64,000 bases of DNA from Clostridiales bacterium (GTDB lineage Bacteria; Bacillota; Clostridia; Christensenellales; Pumilibacteraceae), in contig JAIDCZ010000007.1 of NCBI GenBank assembly GCA_029055565.1, positions 1-64,000 of the forward strand, written 5' to 3'. Position numbers and translations under genes: made by a program. A model generated the notes under the pieces. It searched no databases and was not told where the DNA came from. It worked only from the letters and a program-made list of their open reading frames with translations. This document shows positions 56,971 to 64,000 of the stretch, piece after piece; the first letter of the stretch is position 1, and the number at the start of each line of letters is the position of its first letter.

Positions 56971-59069
56971 TATTTAAGGCCCTTGTTGGTATTGCCGCGC
57001 GTATAGTCGCCAACGTAACTAAAATTCAGTGCCGCCGATATTTCGTCGCAATCGGACGAAGTACAATCGAAAAACATGTTCTTAACGTTCAGCTTATTTT
57101 GGTAATTCGGAACGCAGTTTAGCAGTTGCCAATAGCAGTGTGCCGACTTGAACCGACGAAGCGTAAATACCCTACCGTTTTCGTCCTTAAGCTCGTCCTT
57201 GCCGTTGCAATTTACGCACTTTCCGTACGGACAGTGGCAAAGAGTCATAAGCGGCGCTTTGCCGAATACGTATACGAACCCGTCGTCTATGTTGTCCGCC
57301 TCAAACGACGTAACGTGCGGATAATGACATTCACCTATTATATTGTGCCCAATGCCCAAAAGTATAGGCTTATCAGTCAGTCCTAACGAATAAATATTAT
57401 TGGAAATAACGCCGTATATTTCCGGCTTGTTGATTGCTTTTAGTATAACATCCCTATCGGCACCGCGCATAGTAATCGGCAAATTAAGCAGAATTGGTTT
57501 ATTTATTTTAGGCACCGAAAAGTTAGCATAATCCGACGGATTGAGCGCAACGTAATCCACTTTTTGCAAAATCTCGTCTGTCAACTGATTTTGGTTTTCC
57601 ACCATCAATATCGTGCCGCTACCGTCAAAACGGTTGTAGTTAAATCCTTTGTACGGCAAATCGCAACGCTTAATAACGTAGCCGTCTATAATAGCTTGCT
57701 TTGCGGCTTTGTATACGCTTCGCCTAAACTCGTTAAGCGTGGCAATAGGCACGAACAATCCGTCGTCGATATTGACGTTTACGGTTGGATTGAACGGATA
57801 GTCGGAAGTCTTTTTGAACACGCGCACAACGTCGTCGGAAGTTATACCGCGCGTTTTTGCCGGTTCGACAACGAACTCGCCTTTTACCGTAATATCCGAA
57901 CCGTTAGGCAATGATACGCACGCCGTTGGCACTTCACCGTTCAAGATGGAAATATCAACCGATATATCTATATAGCGTTTTGCGGTTTTAACTTTTTCCG
58001 CCAACTCGCCGTCGGCTGTTCTGCGCAGCTCGTCGCCTACCTTGGCATGCCCCGAGCACAAGATTTTTCCGTTATTCTCGACTGCGCCGCAAACTTCAAC
58101 GCCGTTGCGCACCACCTTGAATCCGTCGTTTTTGTGCGGGACGAAACCTCTAACGTAAATGCCGTTTCCGCTAGTTGCGTCGATTTTACCGACGCTTATG
58201 CCCATATTGCCTTGTATTTTTGAGTATATGACGTTAAACGGCGCGTCGGCGTTCAAATACCCCTCGCAGTAATCACCTCGGTTAAAGACCGATTTAAGCG
58301 CGTCTTTTGCGTTGCTCGGCATATTCTTGTAAACGCTGACAGCCGTATGTGCATACTCGTCCGAGCGCATTCGCCCTTCGATTTTTATGGCGTCAACGCC
58401 GAGTTCGCGTAAATAGTCCAACTTGTCGTATAAGCACAAATCTTTTGCGGAAAGATAGTAGCCGCGGTTGCCGTGAAAATAATACGGCTTGCGGCACAGT
58501 TGCATACACTTCCCGCGATTGCCACTATACGACGACGCCAGCGAGGAAAAATAGCAGTTGCCGGAAAAGCACACACACAGTGCGCCTTGAACGAAATACT
58601 CTATTTCTATGCCGGTTTGCTTGATTTCCCTTATATCTTGCGGTAACGTTTCCCGCGCAAGCACGGCGCGAGCAATGCCTAAATCCCGCAAAACCTTTCC
58701 ACCCTCGGCGTTGTGTATGCCCATTTGTGTGCTGGCGTGCAACGCAAAATCGGGCAAGGCTTGTTTTACTTGTTTGATAAATCGTACGTCCTGAACGATT
58801 GCCGCGTCCGCGCCGACCGAGTATGCGAATTTGGCGCTGTCGATAGCGCGGCGCATTTCTCCGTCTTTAATCAGAGTGTTTAACGTTACGAACACCTTTA
58901 CGCCGTAAAGGTGCGCAAGCTCCACCGCTTCCGCAAACGAGTTTTCGTCAAAGTTTTCCGCTTTTGCACGCGCGCCGAAATTAGGCAACCCCAAATACAC
59001 GGCGTCAGCGCCGCCGGTTATGCTTGCGATAAGTCCGCTTTTGCTTCCCGCGGGTGCTACTATTTGCAT
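56970..59069 (-). CDS. U32 family peptidase / rRNA hydroxylase-like protein (DUF3656)
   Basis: A 699-residue U32-family protein of the RlhA/YegQ group. The N-terminal barrel starts with QIVAPAGSKSGLIASITGGADAVYLG and contains LHASTQMGIHN. The family Cys signature is visible in EYFVQGALCVCFSGNCYFSS and NRGKCMQLCRKPY. KIEGRMRSDEYAHTAVSVYK is also typical. A DUF3656 domain follows, then a C-terminal cysteine set (CHCPYGKCVNC, CYWQLLNC) suggesting a second metal or Fe-S site. Relatives hydroxylate rRNA or tRNA bases using prephenate; classical protease activity is doubtful. It overlaps pheT and mutS2 by one base each. Confidence 0.9.
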   Translation of the reverse strand: MQIVAPAGSKSGLIASITGGADAVYLGLPNFGARAKAENFDENSFAEAVELAHLYGVKVFVTLNTLIKDGEMRRAIDSAKFAYSVGADAAIVQDVRFIKQVKQALPDFALHASTQMGIHNAEGGKVLRDLGIARAVLARETLPQDIREIKQTGIEIEYFVQGALCVCFSGNCYFSSLASSYSGNRGKCMQLCRKPYYFHGNRGYYLSAKDLCLYDKLDYLRELGVDAIKIEGRMRSDEYAHTAVSVYKNMPSNAKDALKSVFNRGDYCEGYLNADAPFNVIYSKIQGNMGISVGKIDATSGNGIYVRGFVPHKNDGFKVVRNGVEVCGAVENNGKILCSGHAKVGDELRRTADGELAEKVKTAKRYIDISVDISILNGEVPTACVSLPNGSDITVKGEFVVEPAKTRGITSDDVVRVFKKTSDYPFNPTVNVNIDDGLFVPIATLNEFRRSVYKAAKQAIIDGYVIKRCDLPYKGFNYNRFDGSGTILMVENQNQLTDEILQKVDYVALNPSDYANFSVPKINKPILLNLPITMRGADRDVILKAINKPEIYGVISNNIYSLGLTDKPILLGIGHNIIGECHYPHVTSFEADNIDDGFVYVFGKAPLMTLCHCPYGKCVNCNGKDELKDENGRVFTLRRFKSAHCYWQLLNCVPNYQNKLNVKNMFFDCTSSDCDEISAALNFSYVGDYTRGNTNKGLK

Positions 59070-61444
59070 TATCTCAGCTTAGCTCCGAACTCGGACGAAG
59101 TTTTTTCTATAATACCGTCCATAATTTCTTTTATTTGACTATCGGAGAACGGCGCGTCCGTAGGCTGTAAGCGCACGGAAAACGCAACGCTCTTGTAGCC
59201 GGCGGCTATTTGCTCGCCCTCGTAAATATCGAACAGCTTGACTTCAGCTATATACGGATTGACAGCTTTGACTGCGGCAAGCATATCGCCCACCGCTACA
59301 GATTTTTCCACAACTACGGCCAAATCCCTATCAATGGGATGTTGTTTGGACAGCTGAACGTATTTTGCGGTAGGCAGAACGGCGTTGAGTGCGTCCGTAA
59401 TATCCAAATGCGCTACGTAAACGCATTCCGGCAAATCGTAATTTTCGCAAACGAGCGGATGCAGTTTGCCGAAATCACCTACTATACCGCCAACCTCAAC
59501 GTGCAACGATTGCTTGGGGTGCAAATACCGCGCTGTCGACGGCGTATATTGAACGTTGCCGAACATGCTTACGATCTCACCAACGATATTCTTAAGCGTG
59601 TAAAAGTCGCCGTCGTTGCAAATGCCAACGCACAATACGTCGCGCTCCAGCGGCAATTTTTCCAGCGGAAGCTTGTCCGCAACGAACACCTTGCCAAGCT
59701 CGTAAAAACGCATCGTGCTGTTTTTGCGTGCGCAGTTGCGCGCAACAGAAGTAAGCATACCGTACACGAGCTGCGTGCGCATTACCGAAATGTCGCGGCT
59801 TAGCGGGTTCATAATAGGTATAACCCTTCGCCATTCGTCGTTATCGGCAAGCAACAGCTTGTCGGCGGCGTCCGGAGAAACAAAAGAATAATTAAGTATT
59901 TCGTCAGCACCAAGCGCTTGCAAGTGGTCTTTAACCTTTTGCACGTTTTCGTCGTGAGTGGACAAGTAACCGCGCGTTTGGTGCGTGTTTTCCGAATGCG
60001 TGGATATAATCTTGTCGTAACCGTAAAAACGCATAATGTCCTCGGCAAGATCGGGATATCCGTCTATATCCTCGCGTACGAGCGGAATGGTGCACACAAG
60101 CGTTTTACCCTCGGACTTGACTGCGATGCCTTGCTTTTTCAGCAATGATACTATTATATTTTTGTCGATGTCAATACCGAGCAATGCGCAAATTTCTTGC
60201 TTGGACGTGCGTATAATTTTTTGTTCGGGTGCTTCAATACCGTCGGACACAGCAACGTCAACTATTTTCCCGCATTGAAGCTCGTCCATAAGCGCCAACG
60301 CGCGCTCCGAGCCTATTTCTACGGAATGCCAGTCTACACCCTTTTCATACCGCGCAGAGGAATCGGAACGCAATCCGATTTTGCGCGAAGTTCTGCGTAC
60401 GTTACTGCGCTCGAAGCGTGCGGCCTCCAAAAATACCGTTTGCGTGTCGGGAAAAATACTCGTGTATTCCCCGCCCATAATGCCGGCAATGGCGAGCGGT
60501 TTTTTGTCGTCTGCTATCAAAAGCACGTCGTTTACGTCGTACTTCTTGCCGTCAAGCGCAACGATACTTTCACCGTCAACGCCTTTGCGCACGTTTATGC
60601 CGCCGTCGATATACTTTCTATCAAACGCATGCAACGGCTGACCTATTTCCAACAACACGTAGTTGGTAATATCCACGAGATTGTTTATCGGACGAATTCC
60701 GCACATGCGCAGTCTGTCGCGCATCCATTTGGGCGACTTTTCTATTTTTACGTCGCGCACCAATCTGCCTATATAGCGACTGCACAAATCCTTTTCGGCT
60801 ATTTTAACCGTAGGCATCGTATCGGCGCCGATGGTCATGGTTTTGTACGTGAGCTTGGGCATTTTGAAAGGTTTATTCAAAAGCACGGAAATCTCGCGCG
60901 CAAGATTGACTATGGCTTGGCAATCGGGACGGTTTGCTGTGATCGAAACGTCCAGCACGGTGTCGTCTTGACCGAGCGTGCGCAAAATATCCTCGCCGAT
61001 ATTGCTGTCGTTGGGCAAAATGAGTATACCGTCGTAGCTTGCGCCGTCTATAACGCTGTCGTCAACGCCAAGCTCGCTACCGCCACACATCATGCCGTAG
61101 CTATCGGCACCGCGTAATTTTGCGAGCTTTATATGCGTGCCGTCGGGCAAATGAGCACCGACCGTGGCAACCGGCACGTAGTTGCCCTTTTTAACGTTTT
61201 GCGCACCGGTAACGATTTGCACAACCTCACTGCCTATATTCACCTTGCAAATCCACAGCTTGTCGGAATTGTCGTGGTGGACTATATCCTCCACTCGGCC
61301 GACGACAACGCCTTTTACGTCGCTGCGCGGCGGGATAATTTCCTCAACCTCAAAGCCAATCGAAACAAGCTTGTCCGATAGCTCTTGCGGCGTAATATCG
61401 CCTATATCAACGTAATCCTTTAACCAACTTAACGGAAGTTTCAT
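59069..61444 (-). CDS. pheT: Phenylalanine--tRNA ligase beta subunit
   Basis: Beta subunit of the heterotetrameric PheRS, carrying the editing and anticodon-binding parts. The N-terminal tRNA-binding domain (VVVGRVEDIVHHDNSDKLWICKVNIG), B3/B4 editing domain (ANRPDCQAIVNLAREIS), B5 domain and the C-terminal anticodon-binding FDX-ACB domain (LSKQHPIDRDLAVVVEKSVAVGD) are in order. 791 residues is normal. It starts 9 bases after pheS. Confidence 0.97.
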   Translation of the reverse strand: MKLPLSWLKDYVDIGDITPQELSDKLVSIGFEVEEIIPPRSDVKGVVVGRVEDIVHHDNSDKLWICKVNIGSEVVQIVTGAQNVKKGNYVPVATVGAHLPDGTHIKLAKLRGADSYGMMCGGSELGVDDSVIDGASYDGILILPNDSNIGEDILRTLGQDDTVLDVSITANRPDCQAIVNLAREISVLLNKPFKMPKLTYKTMTIGADTMPTVKIAEKDLCSRYIGRLVRDVKIEKSPKWMRDRLRMCGIRPINNLVDITNYVLLEIGQPLHAFDRKYIDGGINVRKGVDGESIVALDGKKYDVNDVLLIADDKKPLAIAGIMGGEYTSIFPDTQTVFLEAARFERSNVRRTSRKIGLRSDSSARYEKGVDWHSVEIGSERALALMDELQCGKIVDVAVSDGIEAPEQKIIRTSKQEICALLGIDIDKNIIVSLLKKQGIAVKSEGKTLVCTIPLVREDIDGYPDLAEDIMRFYGYDKIISTHSENTHQTRGYLSTHDENVQKVKDHLQALGADEILNYSFVSPDAADKLLLADNDEWRRVIPIMNPLSRDISVMRTQLVYGMLTSVARNCARKNSTMRFYELGKVFVADKLPLEKLPLERDVLCVGICNDGDFYTLKNIVGEIVSMFGNVQYTPSTARYLHPKQSLHVEVGGIVGDFGKLHPLVCENYDLPECVYVAHLDITDALNAVLPTAKYVQLSKQHPIDRDLAVVVEKSVAVGDMLAAVKAVNPYIAEVKLFDIYEGEQIAAGYKSVAFSVRLQPTDAPFSDSQIKEIMDGIIEKTSSEFGAKLR

Positions 61445-61453
61445 AATATCCTC

Positions 61454-62473
61454 CTACTTGAACATGTGCAGAAAACGCACGTCGTTGTCCCATATCAACT
61501 TAATGTCGTTGATAGCGCAAAATATCATGGTTATACGGTCGAGGCCCATACCGAATGCGAAGCCGTGGTACTCGTCTGGATCTATGCCGCAGTTGGCAAG
61601 AACCTTGCGGTTGACCATGCCCGCGCCCAAAATCTCTATCCAGCCCGTGTTTTTGCACACTCTGCAACCACTGCCGTGACAGTTGAAGCACGAAACGTCA
61701 ACCTCCACGCTCGGCTCTGTAAACGGAAAATAGCTCGGTCTGAACCGTATTTGCGTTTGATTGCCGAAAATGAACTTGGCAAAGCCGTCAAGCGCACCCT
61801 TAAGGTCGCACAGCGTGACGTTTTTGTCGACCACAAGTCCTTCCATTTGGTGGAACACCGGCGAATGCGTGGAATCGTCGTCGTTGCGGAACACGCGCCC
61901 GGGGCAAATCATTTTAAGCGGCGGCTTGTACTTTTCCATCAACCGCACTTGTCCGGCCGACGTTTGCGTGCGCAACAGAATATTGTCGTTTATAAAAAAC
62001 GTGTCTTGCATATCGCGCGCCGGATGGTCAAGCGGAACGTTTAACGCTTGAAAGTTGTAGTAATCCGTTTCAATCTCCGGACTGTCGTATACTATATAAC
62101 CGTTGCCGACAAAGTACTCGGTAAGCCGACGACGAACTTGATTTAACGGATGCGCGCAACCTATAGCATGGTCGTGTTTGTCTATCGACAAATCCAGCAC
62201 TTGCGAATTTATCGCCTGCTCTATTGCAAGGCGATGAAGTTCCTTATCTTTTTGCTCGCACAGCGCCATAAGCTCCACGCGCAAATCGTTAATCTCCTTG
62301 CCCGCTTGCGGCTTTTGCTCGAGCGGAAGGTCTTTAAGCCCCTTCATAAGACCGGTAAGCACGCCAGACTTGCCGAAAAGATAGGTCTTTAACTCCGCCA
62401 AATCGCGCTCGGATTTGACGTCGGGACTATTAAGCTTTTTCAACGCTTCGTCGCGAATTTCTTTAAGATTCAT
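61454..62473 (-). CDS. pheS: Phenylalanine--tRNA ligase alpha subunit
   Basis: Catalytic class II subunit of PheRS. A helical N-terminal arm precedes motif 2 (KMICPGRVFRNDDDSTHSPVFHQMEGLVVDK) and motif 3 (FAFGMGLDRITM). Four cysteines in SCFNCHGSGCRVCKNTGW lie between and resemble a zinc-binding insertion seen in some PheS. The ATG at 62473 has GGAGG upstream and gives 339 residues; the longer track start lies in the T-box leader. Expression is probably controlled by charging of tRNA-Phe. Confidence 0.97.
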   Translation of the reverse strand: MNLKEIRDEALKKLNSPDVKSERDLAELKTYLFGKSGVLTGLMKGLKDLPLEQKPQAGKEINDLRVELMALCEQKDKELHRLAIEQAINSQVLDLSIDKHDHAIGCAHPLNQVRRRLTEYFVGNGYIVYDSPEIETDYYNFQALNVPLDHPARDMQDTFFINDNILLRTQTSAGQVRLMEKYKPPLKMICPGRVFRNDDDSTHSPVFHQMEGLVVDKNVTLCDLKGALDGFAKFIFGNQTQIRFRPSYFPFTEPSVEVDVSCFNCHGSGCRVCKNTGWIEILGAGMVNRKVLANCGIDPDEYHGFAFGMGLDRITMIFCAINDIKLIWDNDVRFLHMFK

Positions 62474-62493
62474 ATTACCTCCGAATAATTTTA

Positions 62494-62716
62494 ACAAAAA
62501 TCCCCGCGTGCAAAAAATGCAACACGGGGCGCTATAAACGCGGTACCACCCGAATTTGTAACTCTTTAGGTTATAACGCAACCTACGCCGTAGCTTACTG
62601 TTATTTAGGCAACGGTGCTTGCACGGTGAATATCCCTAACGCGCGTCGTCTTTCAGCCAACGGACGACTCTCTGTTGTTTGCGCTACTCTTATGCCGCAC
62701 TCAAACGCATCTTACT
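62494..62716 (-). promoter_or_regulatory. T-box riboswitch, tRNA-Phe responsive
   Basis: The minus-strand leader contains the antiterminator consensus CGGGTGGTACCGCG (plus-strand 62540-62552), the stem I features AGAGAG...GGCTGAAAG, and then the terminator hairpin CCCCGTG...CGCGGGG followed by TTTTT (62495-62529). TTC followed by ACC in GATATTCACC is the likely specifier, matching phenylalanine. Uncharged tRNA-Phe would allow read-through into pheS. Confidence 0.93.
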
Positions 62717-62721
62717 TAATA

Positions 62722-62750
62722 AGTATACCACAACTTATAATCGGGCGCAA
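62722..62750 (-). promoter_or_regulatory. Predicted promoter of the pheS T-box operon
   Basis: On the minus strand TTGCGC, 17 bases, TATACT, giving a start near 62715, at the beginning of the T-box leader. Confidence 0.65.
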
Positions 62751-62772
62751 TCGTTTTTGACAATAATTTTAA

Positions 62773-63474
62773 CTATTTTACCGCCAAATCGAGCATATCT
62801 CCTACCGTTGTCGACTGCAAGTACGTAGGCGGCACTTCCCCGACTATCAGCGTTTCTCCCATCAGCACTTGTGCAGAAACCTTTATCGTAGACGGAATCC
62901 CCGGTACGGCTACCGCTATATTGCCGTAAATAGTAAAATACAGTCGATGTAGCGTTTGGTTTATGCCGGCCGCAGTAAACACCGAAGTCATTTCGGAGCA
63001 AGTAGATCCTACAAGATACACCCGCATATTTATGTCCGGCCCTACGCCGGTCAGTATTGAAAATCCGCTAAGCGAGCCTAACGGTATCTTGATGCCGTCG
63101 CTACCCACGTCCGTTATGTACTGCTGGGCTGTAAGCGCCACTTGCTCGGCTAAGACGGTAACCGTCCTACTGTTTACGCTTACGCTTTTAATATTCTGCT
63201 TATCGTCGCGGGTTATTTCCAAATACTCCACGTCGTTGTTTTGCGACATGACGTCAATAACCGCCATGCTTACCGCATCGGCAGTAAGCGAGCGCACGCG
63301 CTCCTCTGACAACGCGAGTATCATAGGCGTAACGTTGTACTTGATAAACGCAACGACAGCCGCAATAATCGCGCTTATAATCAAAAGCACAACAAACAAT
63401 ATCCTTCGTTTGCTGTGCTTCCGCTTAACAACCTTGCAACGTTCTTTCACAAATAATATATATGCAGAATGCAA
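62773..63474 (-). CDS. yunB: Sporulation protein YunB
   Basis: YunB is a spore-former protein required for efficient sporulation in Bacillus. A basic N-terminus and one TM segment (about residues 24-46, ILFVVLLIISAIIAAVVAFI) are followed by an extracytoplasmic domain with the family pattern RVRSLTADAVSMAVIDVM and IKIPLGSLSGFSILTGVGPDINMRV. The start is uncertain: the TTG at 63474 and a GTG at 63450 are possible, neither with a good Shine-Dalgarno sequence. The gene sits between the spoVA genes and the pheS operon. Confidence 0.88.
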   Translation of the reverse strand: MHSAYILFVKERCKVVKRKHSKRRILFVVLLIISAIIAAVVAFIKYNVTPMILALSEERVRSLTADAVSMAVIDVMSQNNDVEYLEITRDDKQNIKSVSVNSRTVTVLAEQVALTAQQYITDVGSDGIKIPLGSLSGFSILTGVGPDINMRVYLVGSTCSEMTSVFTAAGINQTLHRLYFTIYGNIAVAVPGIPSTIKVSAQVLMGETLIVGEVPPTYLQSTTVGDMLDLAVK

Positions 63475-63503
63475 GGGATTTGATACGAACTTATATTCGT
63501 CTT

Positions 63504-63878
63504 TTACTTTGCTTTGGCGCTGAATAGTAGTGTAACTATATAGCTCATTACTATCGCAACACCAACGCCGTATGCCGTGCGAATCAATCCACCGGCAAAC
63601 GCACCCACAAATCCGACGGACTTAGCCATTTCTATCGAACCCTTGGCGAGTGCCGCGCCGAAGCCGACAATAGGTACGCTTATGCCAGCTTGACAGACCT
63701 TGAATATATAGTCGTAAACGCCAACGCCCTCCAGTATTATACCCACTATCAAGAATATAACGAGTATTCGTGCGGGCGTAAGCTTGGTCCTTACGATCAA
63801 TAGCTCGGCTATTGCGCACAACGCGCCGCCCACGCCGAAAACTATTGCATACGTTCCGATTTGTTGCCAAATAGCCAT
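63504..63878 (-). CDS. spoVAE: Stage V sporulation protein AE
   Basis: One of the SpoVA membrane proteins that move Ca-dipicolinate into the forespore and out at germination. The 124-residue protein has about four hydrophobic segments: IGTYAIVFGVGGALCAIAELLIV, ARILVIFLIVGIILEGVGVY, AGISVPIVGFGAALAKG and GVAIVMSYIVTLLF. VPIVGFGAALAKG is highly conserved in the family. The ATG at 63878 follows GGGGGAG; the longer track start lies inside spoVAD. Confidence 0.94.
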   Translation of the reverse strand: MAIWQQIGTYAIVFGVGGALCAIAELLIVRTKLTPARILVIFLIVGIILEGVGVYDYIFKVCQAGISVPIVGFGAALAKGSIEMAKSVGFVGAFAGGLIRTAYGVGVAIVMSYIVTLLFSAKAK

Positions 63879-63880
63879 AA

Positions 63881-64000
63881 TTATTTCTCCCCCGAAAACG
63901 GACTTTCCACAACCACCGCGTGCGATATGCAAGGAATGGTTTCGCCTTGATAACAGCTTTGCGTGCTCATAAGCGCACCGGTTGCCAAGTACGCTATGCG
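63881..64000 (-). CDS. spoVAD: Stage V sporulation protein AD, C-terminal end
   Basis: Only the last 39 codons are in the window. They read RIAYLATGALMSTQSCYQGE and continue with an ISHAVV block to a short tail, the typical end of the thiolase-fold SpoVAD protein that binds dipicolinic acid. The Shine-Dalgarno sequence of spoVAE lies in its last codons. The rest of the gene is beyond position 64000. Confidence 0.92.
   Translation of the reverse strand, partial: RIAYLATGALMSTQSCYQGETIPCISHAVVVESPFSGEK

Noticed and set aside
60197-61117. 306-codon open frame on the plus strand
   Set aside because: It is antisense to pheT and has no independent support.

Overview
The window reads as a chromosomal segment of an endospore-forming, probably anaerobic member of the Clostridia (Firmicutes/Bacillota). 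The evidence is gene content: the SpoVA pair spoVAD/spoVAE, yunB, ytfJ (gerW), a YtxC-like gene, a dacF-type carboxypeptidase, SCIFF peptide plus maturase, an IspH-ribosomal-S1 fusion, HemZ, a Na+-pumping decarboxylase operon and a pheS T-box. The genus cannot be fixed from the sequence. An uncultured gut clostridium is my guess, not a demonstrated fact. Promoters are strikingly uniform: the best ones all have a sigma-A-type TTGxxx, exactly 17 bases, then TATAAT.

Layout. 1-4277 (+): tail of a membrane protein (probably a site-2 protease), scpA-scpB, DUF2953, ytfJ, dacF, rluB. 4371-14483 (+): one long probable operon from a strong promoter to a strong terminator. It holds a biotin-dependent carboxyltransferase/Na+ pump complex (12S-like subunit, OadG, biotin carrier, OadB, OadA), surE, a BaiN/HI0933 flavoprotein, cmk, plsC and ispH-rpsA. 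14594-16926 (+): an unrecognised zinc-ribbon protein and an M19 dipeptidase. 16947-19056: a membrane protein (-), a flavoredoxin-like gene (+), an AT-rich GNAT gene (+) and three tRNA genes (-: Leu, Cys, Val). 19242-25811 (+): YtxC-like, yajC, TIGR04086 membrane protein, scfA-scfB, secD-secF. 25881-40254 (+): recJ, rel, MBL hydrolase, hemZ, miaB, mutS, mutL, miaA and a methionine gamma-lyase-like enzyme. 40430-46641 (+): HIT protein, two paralogous small proteins resembling the Spo0A C-terminal domain, a response regulator/histidine kinase pair, a two-TM protein, cysteine desulfurase and thiI. 46629-48617 (-): a class A PBP. 48963-52856 (-): pta-prmA-rsmE-mtaB. 52979-54633 (+): tmcAL plus an unknown gene. 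54656-62473 (-): pheS-pheT-U32 peptidase-mutS2 (frameshifted here) behind a Phe T-box. 62773-64000 (-): yunB, spoVAE and the 3' end of spoVAD.

Themes. tRNA and ribosome maturation dominates (rluB, miaB, miaA, thiI with its desulfurase, mtaB, rsmE, prmA, tmcAL, U32, S1 domains, pheST). Other themes are mismatch repair (mutS, mutL), Sec export (yajC, secDF), sporulation, and energy conservation through Na+-coupled decarboxylation. The window is mostly core genome; no prophage, IS element or CRISPR array was seen. The most unusual items are the tandem Spo0A_C-like paralogs beside a two-component system, genes whose -10 box lies 6-7 bases before the start codon (possible leaderless mRNAs), a terminator hairpin that buries the next gene's ribosome-binding site, a seven-cysteine SCIFF peptide, a divergent 12S-like carboxyltransferase lacking its usual first GG motif, and a frameshifted mutS2.
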